Positions 47,920-57,650 are shown, counted from the first letter of the stretch. The stretch: 64,000 bases of DNA from Palsa-504 sp963787645 (GCA_963787645.1 CAWBDS010000002.1:1488001-1552000); one strand, 5' to 3'. Translations and numbers: made by a program. The notes: generated by a model from the sequence alone, not told the origin.

Positions 47920-49806
47920 ATGTACGGCCGGGGACATATGGTCATGGGGTTCCGCATGGACCCCTCTATCACCAAGCAGAAGCTCAAGCCGGGCACCGTC
48001 CGCCGCATCGCCTCCTACGCCCGGCCCTACCGTTGGTACCTCGCGATCTTCCTCTTGGCGACGGTGATCGACGCGCTCATTACCGTCGTCAACCCGTTTC
48101 TGCTGCGGGACATCATCGACCGCGGCATCCTGCACCGCGACGACCCGTACGTGATCGCTATCGCGTCCGCGATCGCCGGGGTCGCGATCTTCGACGCGTT
48201 TCTCGGCTTCGCGATCCGCTGGTTCTCCGCCCGCATCGGGGAAGGCCTCATTTACGACCTGCGCACTCAGGTATTCGACCACGTGCAGCGGCAGCCGATC
48301 GCCTTCTTCACCCGGGCGCAGACCGGGTCGCTGGTCAGCCGTTTGGACGGAGACGTCGTCGGCGCGCAGCAGGCCATCACCTCAACCCTGTCCGGCGTCA
48401 TCTCCAACGTGATCAGCCTGGTCGTCATCTTGATCGCGCTGTTCTACTTCTCCTGGCTGGTCAGCATCATCGCCCTGGCCATGATCCCGCTGTTCATTCT
48501 GCCCGCTCGCCTGGTCGGCCGCAGGCTCCAGCGGCTGACCCGCGAATCGATGCAGCTCAACGCCCAGATGGGCTCGATGATGACCGAGCGGTTCAACGTG
48601 GCCGGCGCGCTGCTGGTCAAGCTGTTCGGCCGGCCGCGCGAGGAGTCGGCGGCGTTCGGCGAGCGGGCCGTCAAGGTCCGCGACATCGGCGTCGTCCAGG
48701 CCATGTACGGTCAGGTGTTCTTCGTGGCCCTCATGCTGCTGGCTTCGCTGGTGACCGCCCTGGTCTACGGGCTGGGCGGCACCCTGGTCATCAACGGCAC
48801 CTTGTCGATCGGCACGCTGGTCGCCCTGACCGCGCTGCTTGGTCGGGTCTACGGCCCGATCACCTCGCTGTCGAACGTGCAGATCAACGTCATGACCGCG
48901 CTGGTCAGCTTCGACCGGGTCTTCGAGGTGCTCGACCTCAAGCCGCTGGTCGCTGACCGTCCAGACGCCGAGATCTTGCCCAGCCAGGGCCTGGATCAGG
49001 TGGCGCCGGACATCCAGTTCGACGATGTGTCGTTCCGGTACCCGTCAGCGTCGGAGGTGTCGCTGGCCTCGCTGGAGTCGATCGCGTTGCCTGCCCCAGA
49101 GCGGCCGGCCTCCGCGGCGGGCGTCCTGCACGATGTGAGCTTCACCGCCCCGGCTGGTCAGCTGACTGCCCTGGTCGGCCCGTCGGGTGCGGGCAAGACC
49201 ACGATCACCGCGCTGGCCGCGCGGTTGTATGACCCGAACCAGGGGGTGGTGCGGATCGCCGGCCGCGATCTGCGCGACGTCACGCTGGAGTCGCTGCACG
49301 ACGTGGTCGGAGTGGTCACCCAGGACGCGCACCTGTTCCATGACACGATCCGGGCCAACCTGCTGTACGCGCGTCCGTCGGCGACCGAAGTGGAGCTGAT
49401 CGAAGCCTGCGAGGCGGCGCAGATCTGGGAACTGGTCTCGGAGCTGCCCGACGGGCTGGACACCGTGGTCGGGGACCGCGGTTACCGGCTGTCGGGCGGG
49501 GAGAAGCAGCGGGTGGCTCTGGCCCGGCTGCTGCTCAAGGCGCCGTCGGTGGTGGTGCTCGACGAGGCGACCGCACACCTGGACTCCGAGTCCGAGGTGG
49601 CGGTGCAGCGGGCCCTGAAGCGCGCGCTGACCGGGCGGACGTCGCTGGTCATCGCCCACCGGCTGTCCACCATCCGCGAGGCCGACCAGATCCTGGTCGT
49701 GGACGAGGGCCGGATCATCGAGCACGGTACCCACGCCGAGTTGCTCGAGGCGGGCGGCCTGTATGCCGACCTGTACCACACCCAGTTCGCGAGTCAGGCC
49801 GTCTAG
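47920..49806 (+). CDS. ABC exporter (membrane-fused ATPase)
   Basis: This 628-residue protein has six transmembrane helices (residues 35-330), with the ABC exporter coupling motif LIYDLRTQVFDHVQRQPIAFFTRAQTGSLVSRLDGD. The ATPase domain has Walker A GPSGAGKTTITA, Q-loop VTQDAHLFHDT, signature LSGGEKQRVALARLLLKAPSVVVLDEATAHLDSESE and H-loop IAHRLSTI. A Ser/Pro/Ala-rich stretch (residues about 375-405) splits the start of the ATPase domain. It could be a homodimer or a half-unit. The next gene converges with it by a four-base overlap. Confidence 0.92.
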   Translation: MYGRGHMVMGFRMDPSITKQKLKPGTVRRIASYARPYRWYLAIFLLATVIDALITVVNPFLLRDIIDRGILHRDDPYVIAIASAIAGVAIFDAFLGFAIRWFSARIGEGLIYDLRTQVFDHVQRQPIAFFTRAQTGSLVSRLDGDVVGAQQAITSTLSGVISNVISLVVILIALFYFSWLVSIIALAMIPLFILPARLVGRRLQRLTRESMQLNAQMGSMMTERFNVAGALLVKLFGRPREESAAFGERAVKVRDIGVVQAMYGQVFFVALMLLASLVTALVYGLGGTLVINGTLSIGTLVALTALLGRVYGPITSLSNVQINVMTALVSFDRVFEVLDLKPLVADRPDAEILPSQGLDQVAPDIQFDDVSFRYPSASEVSLASLESIALPAPERPASAAGVLHDVSFTAPAGQLTALVGPSGAGKTTITALAARLYDPNQGVVRIAGRDLRDVTLESLHDVVGVVTQDAHLFHDTIRANLLYARPSATEVELIEACEAAQIWELVSELPDGLDTVVGDRGYRLSGGEKQRVALARLLLKAPSVVVLDEATAHLDSESEVAVQRALKRALTGRTSLVIAHRLSTIREADQILVVDEGRIIEHGTHAELLEAGGLYADLYHTQFASQAV

Positions 49807-51602
49807 GACCGGTAGCCCTCGGCCTGCAGGTTGAACAGCTCGGCGTAGCTGCCGCCCCGGTCCATCAGCGCCTGATGGTCGCCGGATTCCGCGACCCGGC
49901 CGCCGTCCATGACGATGATCTGGTCGGCTATGTGCACGGTGCCGAACCGGTGCGAGACCAGTACGGTGATCGCCCCGCCGGCCGAGTCCATGGCGGCCTC
50001 CCGGTAGCTGGCGAACAGGGCGGTCTCGCTCGGGGCGTCCAGGCTGGCGGTCGGCTCGTCGAGCACGATGAGCAGCGGCCGCTCGCGCATCAGCCCGCGG
50101 GCCAGGGCCAGCCGCTGCCACTGGCCGCCGGACAGCGCCCGGCCGCCGATGTAGGGGCCGAGCAGGGTTTCCAGTCCCAGGGCGTCGGCCTGGCCGTTGC
50201 CCGCCACCAGGTCTCCGGCGCCCGCCCGCCCGATCGCGCTGAGCACGGCCTCGCGGTCGTCGATGCGCGGCAGGTCGCCCGCGCCCACCCCGTCGCCGAG
50301 CGACATGGCGAACCGGACGAAATCCTGGAATGCGCCGGTGGTGGCCTCGCGCCAGCGGTCGGGACTGATGTCGGCCAGGTCCCTGCCGTCGACCGTGATC
50401 CGGCCCTCGGTCGGACGGTACATACCGGTCAGCAGCTTGATCAAGGTTGACTTGCCGGCGCCGTTCTCACCCACCACGGCCACCGTGGAGCCAGCCCGCA
50501 GGGTCAGGCAGATGTCGGTGAGCACCGGGGTGTCCTGGCCCGGGTAGGTGAAGCCGACGTGTTCCAGGCCGATTCCGTCGGTCAGCTCGGCAGGCGCGTC
50601 CTCGCTGGCCGCCTGCCGGAAGCCCGCCACGTAGTCCTCCAGCCACAGCAGCCGGTCGGCGGTGGTGGCCGCGATGGCGAACGACCCGGCGCTGGTGCTG
50701 GCCCCGCTGACCTGGCGCTGGGCGCGGCGCAGCAGGCTGACCACCTCGACCACGGCGCCGGGGGAGGCGTGGCCGTGTGCGGCGCGCAGGACCAGGGCCA
50801 CGATCGCGCCGCCGAAGCCGGCCGCGTACAAGATCCACCCGGCGGCCTCCCACAGCGCGGCCAGGTGCGCGGCCCGCAGGGACTTGCGGTTCACCTCGTC
50901 GCCCAGCCTGGTGTGCCGGGCCAGCAGCCCGTCAGTCACCCCGAAGGTACGCAGCTCCCGCGCTGGCGCGGCCGTCGAAGCCAGCGAGAACAGGTCGTCA
51001 AGCAACCGCCTGCGATCAGCCAGGTCGTCGTCGGAGCGCTTCTCCACCTTGGCCGCCTTACGGTCAGCGACGGCGGGCGCGATGGCCAGCAGCGGGACGA
51101 CGATCAGCGGCGGCCAGACCAGGGCCAGCAGCACTGCCGCGCCCACGAACTGGATGCCCGAGCGGAGCATGCCCAGGGTCTGGGCGGGCGCTCCGGCCAG
51201 CGTCCGGCGGCGTTCGCGCAGCGCGTCGATCTCGGTCAGGTAATCCGGCCGTTCGTAGTGCTCCAGGAATGGTGCCTCGCAGGTCAGGTTGCCGATCCGC
51301 AGGCCGAGGCTGAGATTGCCCAGGTCGGTCATCTTCGCGTTCAGGGCGCCGCCGACCAGCTGCAGTATCCAGCCGCCGGGAAAGGCGATGGCGGTGACGA
51401 TCAGCCCGGTCACGATCCGGCCCGGCTGATGCTCCAGCGCGCCGTCCACGATGGCCCGGAAACCCAGCGGGTAGGCCAGCCCGAACAGCGAGGAGCCCAG
51501 CGCGGCCAGCACGCACTCGGTGGCCAGCAGCGGAGCGGCCCGCCAGGCCGTGCCGTACAGCAGATTCATCCGCCGCAGCTGACGCACCAGGCGCCGCATC
51601 AT
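49803..51602 (-). CDS. ABC exporter subunit, operon partner 2
   Basis: This 599-residue protein has six membrane helices followed by an ATPase domain: GENGAGKSTLIKLLTGMYRPTEGRITVDG, signature ALSGGQWQRLALARGLM, Walker B LLIVLDEPTASLD and H-loop VSHRFGTVHIADQI. The two-gene operon with the next-upstream ABC gene (ATGA overlap, 51599-51602) indicates a heterodimeric exporter of the drug or peptide type, under TetR control. It converges with the single ABC exporter gene by four bases. Confidence 0.9.
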   Translation of the reverse strand: MMRRLVRQLRRMNLLYGTAWRAAPLLATECVLAALGSSLFGLAYPLGFRAIVDGALEHQPGRIVTGLIVTAIAFPGGWILQLVGGALNAKMTDLGNLSLGLRIGNLTCEAPFLEHYERPDYLTEIDALRERRRTLAGAPAQTLGMLRSGIQFVGAAVLLALVWPPLIVVPLLAIAPAVADRKAAKVEKRSDDDLADRRRLLDDLFSLASTAAPARELRTFGVTDGLLARHTRLGDEVNRKSLRAAHLAALWEAAGWILYAAGFGGAIVALVLRAAHGHASPGAVVEVVSLLRRAQRQVSGASTSAGSFAIAATTADRLLWLEDYVAGFRQAASEDAPAELTDGIGLEHVGFTYPGQDTPVLTDICLTLRAGSTVAVVGENGAGKSTLIKLLTGMYRPTEGRITVDGRDLADISPDRWREATTGAFQDFVRFAMSLGDGVGAGDLPRIDDREAVLSAIGRAGAGDLVAGNGQADALGLETLLGPYIGGRALSGGQWQRLALARGLMRERPLLIVLDEPTASLDAPSETALFASYREAAMDSAGGAITVLVSHRFGTVHIADQIIVMDGGRVAESGDHQALMDRGGSYAELFNLQAEGYRS

Positions 51603-53515
51603 CGGGCACCTCCTTTGGGTGCCGCCTCGGCGAAGCGGGCGGCCTGCATGGCGAACATCTCGGCGTAGCTGCCGCCCGCCGCGACCAGCTCCTGATGGCT
51701 GCCGAGCTCGGTGATGCGGCCCGCCTCGAGTACGGCGATCCGCTCGGCGCGGCGGACGGTGGCGAACCGGTGCGAGATGACCATGGTGGTCAGGCCGGAG
51801 GTGAGCTCGAGGAAGCGGTTGTAGAAGGCCGCTTCGGCCCGGATGTCCAGCTGGGCGGTCGGCTCGTCCAGGATCAGCACCCGGGCTCCGCGCGCGGCCG
51901 CGTAGAGCGCACGGGCCAGGGCCAGGCGCTGCCACTGGCCGCCGGACAGGTCGGTGCCGTCGTGGTAGCCGGGGGCGCAGATGGTGTCCCAGCCGTGCGG
52001 CAGGGCGGTCACGAAATCCAGCGCCCCGGCCTGAGCCGCGGCCTGCTCCAGCGCGGACGGGTCGAAGTGGCCGCTGAGGCCGTCGCCGGTCAGGTCCCGG
52101 AAGGCGACGTTCTCCCGGGCGGTCAGCGGGTAGCGGCCGAAGTCCTGGTTGACCACGGCCACCTGGCGCTGCCAGGAACGCGGGTCCAGGTCCCGCAGGT
52201 CGATGCCGTCCACGGTGATCCGGCCGGCGGTCGGTTCGCGCAGCCGGGCCAGCAACGTGACCAGCGTGGTCTTGCCCGCGCCGTTGGATCCCACCAGGGC
52301 CAGGGAGGTCCCGGCGGTCAGCTCCAGATCCAGGCCTTCGTAGACGGGCGCGCCGCCGTTCGGATAACGGTAGGCGACCGCCTCGAACCGGATCCTCTGA
52401 GCCGGCAGGCCCGCCCCGCTGGCGGCGCCGGTCCCCGGCCCGGTCTCGGTGACCGGGTCGCGCAGCCGGCCAACCAGGTCGTCCAGGTCGGGCACGGCGG
52501 CCAGCATCTGCTCAAGGGACACGTCGGCCACGCTCACCCCGCCCACTTGCATGGTGGTGGGCAGCATGGGCAGCATGACCGCGGTCGTGGCCAAGGTGAT
52601 GTCGTGATGCCAGGCCGCGAGCGCGAGCAGGCCCGCCCCGGCCACGTACATTCCGCCCACGCCGAGCCCGAAGAGCAGGGCCCGGTTCCGGAAGTGACGC
52701 ATCTGCCGCCAGGGCGGCTCCATGCCCGCCAGCCACTTGTCCCGATGCCGGCTCAAGATCCAGCGGCCGAGCCCGAAGACCCGGACTTCCTTGGCGAACG
52801 CGGGCCGGTAGGAGCAGCCCAGGTAGTACCAGCTGTGCCGGAGCTCCGGCGTGGCCCGCCGGACCAGCAGAGCCCGCTCGGCCAGCAGCCGGCGCAGCGG
52901 CGGGCGCAGCAGCGACCAGCCGACGAAGAACAGCAACCCGATATACCAGCGGAACGTGGCCAGCACCACGCAGGCGAACAGGCCGCTGAGCCGGTCGCCG
53001 AACGCGCTGGCCAGGGCCATCGGCGCATCGGCCGGTCCGGACGTGGACAGCTCACCGCTGGCCGCGGCCAGCTGGTCGAGCACCGTGGAGTCCTCCAGAT
53101 GCTCGACCCCGGCCGGCGCGCAGACCGCACGGGCCAGGCGCCGTTGCATCCCGGTCGACATCACCGCCGACGCGTGCGCCGACAGCAGGTCCTCAGCCGG
53201 GCTGCGCAGCAGCGACAGGGCGTATGCCGCGGTGCCGAACGCCAGCCCGATCAGCAGGGCGTGCCCGCTGGCCGAGCCGAGCCCATGCCGCACCGAGTCC
53301 GGGATATGGCCGACCGCCCGGCCCAGAAGGATCAGGGCCACAATAGGCAAGAACCCGTCGGCCACGACGAACAGGCCCAGCATGAGCAGCAGAACCGGGC
53401 TCGTCTCCCACAGCAGCCGGAGCACCCGCAGCCGCGGCGACCGGACCAGCCGCCCCCAGGACGTGCCCGGCGTCCGCCGCACCGCAAGGGCCCACCCCGT
53501 CAAGCCCCGTGCCAT
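51599..53515 (-). CDS. ABC exporter subunit, operon partner 1
   Basis: This 638-residue protein has transmembrane helices (about residues 35-320) and an ATPase domain with Walker A GSNGAGKTTLVTLLARL, Q-loop VNQDFGRYPLTA, signature DLSGGQWQRLALARALYAAARGARVLILDEPTAQLDIRAE and H-loop ISHRFATVRRAERI. Its pairing with the following gene (same operon, ATGA overlap) predicts a heterodimer. Its start lies 84 bases from a divergent tetR, separated by a strong dyad, so control by that regulator is likely. Confidence 0.92.
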   Translation of the reverse strand: MARGLTGWALAVRRTPGTSWGRLVRSPRLRVLRLLWETSPVLLLMLGLFVVADGFLPIVALILLGRAVGHIPDSVRHGLGSASGHALLIGLAFGTAAYALSLLRSPAEDLLSAHASAVMSTGMQRRLARAVCAPAGVEHLEDSTVLDQLAAASGELSTSGPADAPMALASAFGDRLSGLFACVVLATFRWYIGLLFFVGWSLLRPPLRRLLAERALLVRRATPELRHSWYYLGCSYRPAFAKEVRVFGLGRWILSRHRDKWLAGMEPPWRQMRHFRNRALLFGLGVGGMYVAGAGLLALAAWHHDITLATTAVMLPMLPTTMQVGGVSVADVSLEQMLAAVPDLDDLVGRLRDPVTETGPGTGAASGAGLPAQRIRFEAVAYRYPNGGAPVYEGLDLELTAGTSLALVGSNGAGKTTLVTLLARLREPTAGRITVDGIDLRDLDPRSWQRQVAVVNQDFGRYPLTARENVAFRDLTGDGLSGHFDPSALEQAAAQAGALDFVTALPHGWDTICAPGYHDGTDLSGGQWQRLALARALYAAARGARVLILDEPTAQLDIRAEAAFYNRFLELTSGLTTMVISHRFATVRRAERIAVLEAGRITELGSHQELVAAGGSYAEMFAMQAARFAEAAPKGGAR

Positions 53516-53523
53516 GATCTACT

Positions 53524-53549
53524 CCAAAACTGATTTGAATCGGTATTGG
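53524..53549. promoter_or_regulatory. TetR-type operator, CCAAAACTGATT-TG-AATCGGTATTGG
   Basis: Two 12-base arms match as inverted copies at 10 of 12 positions around a 2-base centre. It lies between the divergent ABC exporter and tetR starts, the classic spot for a repressor controlling both. Confidence 0.75.
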
Positions 53550-53599
53550 TACTAAGATCCTGTCATCGAAGCTTAACCGGCTATCCGGTCGGAGGTGAA

Positions 53600-54274
53600 A
53601 TGGTTTCCGGACCGCGGGCCTCGCCACGCCAGCGCCGGGCGGTGGCGACCCGGCGGCGCCTGTACGAGGCGGCCATGGCCGAGTACGCCCGGGTGGGCCT
53701 GGAGGCGGCCCGGGTCGAAGACATCGTGGCCGCCGCCGGGGTGAGCTGGGGGACGTTCTTCCACTACTTCCCGGCCAAGGAGGACGTCCTGCTCGACGCG
53801 GCCGCCGAGGTCTGCCGGGCCTTCGCCGCCGCGACGGTGGCCGGGCTGGAAGCCGGCCTGGACACCGAGGCCGTGCTCGGCGACGCGTTCAGCGTGGTGT
53901 GGCGCGCCGCGGTCGAGGTCACCCCGTCCGCTACGCTGCGCGGCAAGCTGATGCTCTACGTGCTCAGTCATCCGGGACGGCTGACTGAGTTTCTCGGCGA
54001 CGACGTCGCGCCGCCGGTCGTGGCCACCACGGCGGTGCTGGCCGAAGGTCAGCTGCGCGGCGAGATCCGCTCGGACGAGCCGGCCGAATCGCTGGCGGTC
54101 ATCGTGCTGTACGCGGTGCTGTTCGCGGCGCGGCGCGGCGCCACCATGGGCCGGCCGCCTGGCTCGACGCCGCTGGGCCGCCTTGCTCTGTCCGTGGTCC
54201 TGCGTGGCCTGCGCCCCGAAGCCGCAGCCGCGGCCGCGCCCGCTCAGCCGCCTGCTCAGCTGAGCAGCGAGTAG
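53600..54274 (+). CDS. TetR-family regulator
   Basis: This 224-residue protein has an N-terminal TetR HTH, TRRRLYEAAMAEYARVGLEAARVEDIVAAAGVSWGTFFHYFPAKEDVL, and a divergent helical ligand-binding C-terminus. GGAGGTGAA lies directly before the ATG at 53600. It is divergent from a heterodimeric ABC exporter operon with an operator dyad between, so it probably represses that exporter until a ligand binds. Its 3' end overlaps the convergent sulfotransferase gene by 19 bases. Confidence 0.93.
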   Translation: MVSGPRASPRQRRAVATRRRLYEAAMAEYARVGLEAARVEDIVAAAGVSWGTFFHYFPAKEDVLLDAAAEVCRAFAAATVAGLEAGLDTEAVLGDAFSVVWRAAVEVTPSATLRGKLMLYVLSHPGRLTEFLGDDVAPPVVATTAVLAEGQLRGEIRSDEPAESLAVIVLYAVLFAARRGATMGRPPGSTPLGRLALSVVLRGLRPEAAAAAAPAQPPAQLSSE

Positions 54275-55173
54275 CCGAGGCGGCGCAGCTCCTCGCCCGC
54301 CAGCTTGTCGATCTGGGCGGCGTCCTCCTTGCTGAGCGAGGGCCCGGGCGGCTGACGAAGCCGTCCGCGCTGCCGGTGGGTCCGGGCCACGTCGCGGATC
54401 TCGGCGCCCGGCATCGTGGTGCCGGTGAAGCGGGAGAGCTCGGCCAGGGCCTCATCCGGCTTGTTCAGCAGGTCCTCATACCTGATCGTCTTCAGCTGGC
54501 CGGCCGGCAGGCTGTGGTGCAGCCGGGCGGCCAGGCGGACCGACCACCGCCAGCGCAGTGCGCACCGGGCCGCGGGCGACAACGTGGGCCATAGCCCCCG
54601 GTCATCCTCGGTCTCGATGCCGAAGAACGGGTTGGGAAACTCGGTGTCCACGTTCACGAAACTCGGCCGGTACCAGGACATGACCACCGGATCGGCCAGC
54701 ATGCTGGTCACCACGTCCCGGCCGTCCCTGATGACCTGGATGATCCGCGCGTCGGAAAACGCATAGGTGAGCGCCTCGGCGCAGTAAATAAGGTCCGGGC
54801 TGGCGTCCCCGAAGCGCTCCAGGCCCCGCAACTCCACGCACGGCCCCACGGCGTCGGCCGCCAGCCCCGCGGCGGCCCGGCACTCCCGGGTGCACTCCAG
54901 GCAGCTGTGCGGGGTGACCTGCCAGCCCTGCGCGAAGGCGTCCCGGATGACCGTGGCGGCGGCCTGCGGCCGACCCTGGTGCATGGACGGACGGCGCGCG
55001 AAGGCGTAGACCACGCGCAGCACGCTGGGCTGCCCCATCGTGACGTGAAAGCTCGCCGAGGTCTTCAGCGCGCGGGCGATGAGGTCAGCGCCGGAGTGCG
55101 GCGTGCCGACCACGAACACCGGCTGGTGGACACTCCGGGAGTTGACGATGAGGATGTGACGGGCGGAGGGCAT
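54256..55173 (-). CDS. PAPS-dependent sulfotransferase
   Basis: This 305-residue protein has the 5'-phosphosulfate loop VFVVGTPHSGADLIARAL near the N-terminus and the 3'-phosphate motif ARIIQVIRDGRDVVTSML, then YEDLLNKPDEALAELSRFTG. Both motifs are those of sulfotransferases that move sulfonate from PAPS to alcohol or sugar acceptors. An eight-cysteine-poor but Cys-rich patch (TPHSCLECTRECRAAAG) is unusual and may bind metal. The acceptor is unknown. Not part of an obvious operon. Confidence 0.85.
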   Translation of the reverse strand: MPSARHILIVNSRSVHQPVFVVGTPHSGADLIARALKTSASFHVTMGQPSVLRVVYAFARRPSMHQGRPQAAATVIRDAFAQGWQVTPHSCLECTRECRAAAGLAADAVGPCVELRGLERFGDASPDLIYCAEALTYAFSDARIIQVIRDGRDVVTSMLADPVVMSWYRPSFVNVDTEFPNPFFGIETEDDRGLWPTLSPAARCALRWRWSVRLAARLHHSLPAGQLKTIRYEDLLNKPDEALAELSRFTGTTMPGAEIRDVARTHRQRGRLRQPPGPSLSKEDAAQIDKLAGEELRRLGYSLLS

Positions 55174-55233
55174 TTCGCCTGATCTTAAGGGACCGGATCG
55201 TTGCGCAAGGCGAGTTGGCCGTAGGCTGGCTTC

Positions 55234-55626
55234 ATGCGGGTGCTACCCGGTGTAGTGGGCGGCGCGCCGCGCGGTCGGGCCCGGCGCCTGTTCGCGCTGG
55301 GTGCCGTGCTGGCCATCGTGGCCACGGCGGCCGGCTGCTCCCGGTTCGACGCCGCGCTCGGGCAGCGGCAGGCGGTCGTGACCTTCACCGACAACGCGAC
55401 CGTGGCCCAGAAGCTGGCCGTCCGCACCACCTGCGCCAAGACGCCGAACGTGACCCCGCAGCCGCTGCCGAGCAACTACACCTCGCCCTACGCGCTGCAG
55501 CAGATGGTCTACCAGATCAACCAGGCGAGCGACGCCGACATCGCGCGGCTGCAGGTGTGCCTGGCCAAATATCCCTCGGTGGTGGCCGGGATCGATCTGC
55601 AGGACTCCGCCGACGAGGGCAACTGA
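55234..55626 (+). CDS. Small lipoprotein of unknown function
   Basis: This 130-residue protein begins with a basic stretch and a hydrophobic segment (LFALGAVLAIVATAAGCS) ending in a lipobox AGC, so it is a predicted lipoprotein after cleavage at Cys35. The mature part has no recognised domain, with two more cysteines (TTCAKTP, LQVCLAK) that could pair. A TAGGCT hexamer 6 bases before the ATG suggests leaderless expression. No partner gene is evident. Confidence 0.75.
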   Translation: MRVLPGVVGGAPRGRARRLFALGAVLAIVATAAGCSRFDAALGQRQAVVTFTDNATVAQKLAVRTTCAKTPNVTPQPLPSNYTSPYALQQMVYQINQASDADIARLQVCLAKYPSVVAGIDLQDSADEGN

Positions 55627-55720
55627 CCGACACCTGTGCCTGACGCGGGCCACTTACCCACACCTTTGCGCGGTGAGCGACGCCCGTCTCGCGCCAATTC
55701 CCTATTTTGCCGGCTCTATG

Positions 55721-55726
55721 TATAGT
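55721..55726 (+). promoter_or_regulatory. Candidate -10 for the sulfonate-type ABC operon
   Basis: TATAGT, a near-consensus -10, lies 58 bases before the substrate-binding protein ATG, which has its own GGAG site. No clear -35 is paired with it. Confidence 0.4.
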
Positions 55727-55783
55727 GAACCGAGCGCGTTTTCCTACGTAACCAGTAGACATTAACGATTTCAGGAGTGCGAA

Positions 55784-56836
55784 ATGCGACGTGTCACGGC
55801 CGCCGCGATGGCCGGAGCCGCCCTGCTGCTGGCGGCAGGCTGCTCCTCCTCATCGTCATCATCGTCGTCCAGTTCGGCGGGTACCGCCGGCAGCACCGCG
55901 AGCGACCCGGCCGCGTCGGTCACCGTCCGGCTGGGCTTCCTGGAGAACATCACGCACGCATCCGCGCTGGTCGGGTTGAAGGAGGGCTTCTTCAACCAGG
56001 CCCTGGGCTCGGCCGGGACGCTGAAGCCGACCGCCTTCAGCACCGGGACGCAGGAGACGACGGCCATCTTGGCCGGCCAGCTCGACGCCGCCTACGTCGG
56101 CCCCAACCCGGCCATTAACTCGTGGCAGAAGTCCGGCGGCACCGCCATCAAGGTCGTCTCCGGGGCCGCGACCGGTGGCGCCTCGGTCGTGGTGTCCAAG
56201 GGCATCAGCTCGGCCAGCCAGCTCAAGGGCAAGACGCTGGCCACCCCGTCGCTCGGGAACACCCAGGACGTCGCGCTGCGCTACTGGCTGAAGCAGAACG
56301 GGATCACGACCAGCGCGACCGGCGGGGGCGACGCCTTCGTCAAGCCGACCACCCCCAATTCCGCCGCCGTCCTGGAGTTCAAGTCGGGCCAGATCGCCGG
56401 CGGCTCCGAGCCCGCCCCGTACGACATCGAGATGGTCAGCGACGGCGGCACGGTCTTGTACACCGAGCCCGGCGTCACCACCTTGCTGGTCGTGACGCAG
56501 AGCTTCCTGTCCGCCCACCCGGCGATCGTCGCGGACCTGATCAAGGCCCAGATCCAAGCGAACAACTTCATCAAGTCCAACCCGACCGCCGCGGAGGCGG
56601 ACGCGAACGCCGAGCTGGCCGACTACACCGGCAAGCCGCTCAAGTCGAGCCTGATCGCCGCGTCGTTCAAGGAGATCACCTTCACCGACGACCCCGACGA
56701 GTCGTCGCTGACCGCCGACGCCACCCAGGCCGTGTCACTCGGCCTGCTCAAGCCGGTCAACCTGAACGGCATCTTCGATCTCGGACCGCTCAACGCGGCG
56801 CTCGCCGCGGCGGGCCAGTCGCCGGTCAGCTCGTAA
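55784..56836 (+). CDS. ABC substrate-binding lipoprotein, sulfonate/nitrate/taurine type
   Basis: This 350-residue lipoprotein has signal MRRVTAAAMAGAALLLAAGC with Cys at 20, then a run of serines. The mature part matches SsuA/TauA-like binding proteins: RLGFLENITHASALVGLKEGFF, GTQETTAILAGQLDAAYVGPNPAINSW, LKGKTLATPSLGNTQDVALRYWLKQNG. It binds a small oxyanion or sulfonate; the exact ligand is unclear. GGAGTG lies before the ATG. It is the first gene of an SBP-ATPase-permease importer operon. Confidence 0.9.
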   Translation: MRRVTAAAMAGAALLLAAGCSSSSSSSSSSSAGTAGSTASDPAASVTVRLGFLENITHASALVGLKEGFFNQALGSAGTLKPTAFSTGTQETTAILAGQLDAAYVGPNPAINSWQKSGGTAIKVVSGAATGGASVVVSKGISSASQLKGKTLATPSLGNTQDVALRYWLKQNGITTSATGGGDAFVKPTTPNSAAVLEFKSGQIAGGSEPAPYDIEMVSDGGTVLYTEPGVTTLLVVTQSFLSAHPAIVADLIKAQIQANNFIKSNPTAAEADANAELADYTGKPLKSSLIAASFKEITFTDDPDESSLTADATQAVSLGLLKPVNLNGIFDLGPLNAALAAAGQSPVSS

Positions 56837-56848
56837 GCGGGAGGGTTC

Positions 56849-57650
56849 ATGGTCAGGCAGGGCAACGCCATCGCGGTCACCGGCGAGCGGCCGGCCCTCG
56901 ACGGCACGACCGGGACGGTCCGGCTCAAGAGCGTATCCAAGGTGTTCGGGCGCGGCAGTTCGGCGGTCCGGGCGCTGGACCAGATCTCGCTGGAGGTCCC
57001 GGCGGGGGAGTTCACCTGCTTGATCGGCGCCTCGGGCTGCGGTAAGTCGACGCTGCTCAACCTGGTCGCCGGCCTGGACCAGCCCACTTCCGGCCAGGTG
57101 TCGGCGTCGGGCCGGGTGGCGCTGATGTTCCAGGAGCCCGCGTTGTTCCCGTGGCTCACCGCCGCCGGGAACGTGGAGCTCGCGTTCAAGGCGCGTGGCG
57201 TGGGCCGGGCCGAGCGCCGCCAGCGGACCGCCGAGCTCCTGGAGACGGTGAATCTGGCCGGGTTCGGCGACAAACGGCCGCACGAGCTGTCCGGCGGCAT
57301 GCGGCAGCGGGTGGCGCTGGCCCGGGCGCTGGCGCAAGAAGCCGACGTGCTGCTGATGGACGAACCGTTCGGCGCGCTGGACGCGATGACCAGGGACCTG
57401 CTGCACGACGAGCTCGAACCGGGTCTGCGCAGGCCGGCAGCTGACCATCATGTTCGTTACCCACAACGTGCGCGAGGCGGTCCGGCTGGGCGACCGGGTG
57501 GTGGTGCTGAGCAGCCGCCCCGGCCGGGTCATCGACGAGTTCGCGGTGCCGATCGAGCATCCGCGGCGGATCGACTCGGCGCCGGTCGCGGAACTGGCCG
57601 GACAGATCACCGACCGGCTGCGAGCGGAGATGAGTCATGGCGCCCGGTAA
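56849..57650 (+). pseudogene. ABC importer ATPase (SsuB-like), frameshifted
   Basis: The first two thirds read as an importer ATPase: Walker A GASGCGKSTLLNLVAGL, Q-loop VALMFQEPALFPWL, signature ELSGGMRQRVALARAL, Walker B VLLMDEPFGALD, up to LLHDELE. At about 57419 an extra C breaks the frame. The next frame continues with the H-loop (TIMFVTHNVREAVRLGDRVVVLSSRPG) to a TAA at 57648-57650, overlapping the permease start. A single-base indel, either real or an assembly error, is the simplest explanation. Confidence 0.87.

Noticed and set aside
51695..53533. 612-codon frame antisense to an ABC exporter gene
   Set aside because: Gln/Gly/Arg-rich composition without any domain; opposite strand has full ABC motifs.
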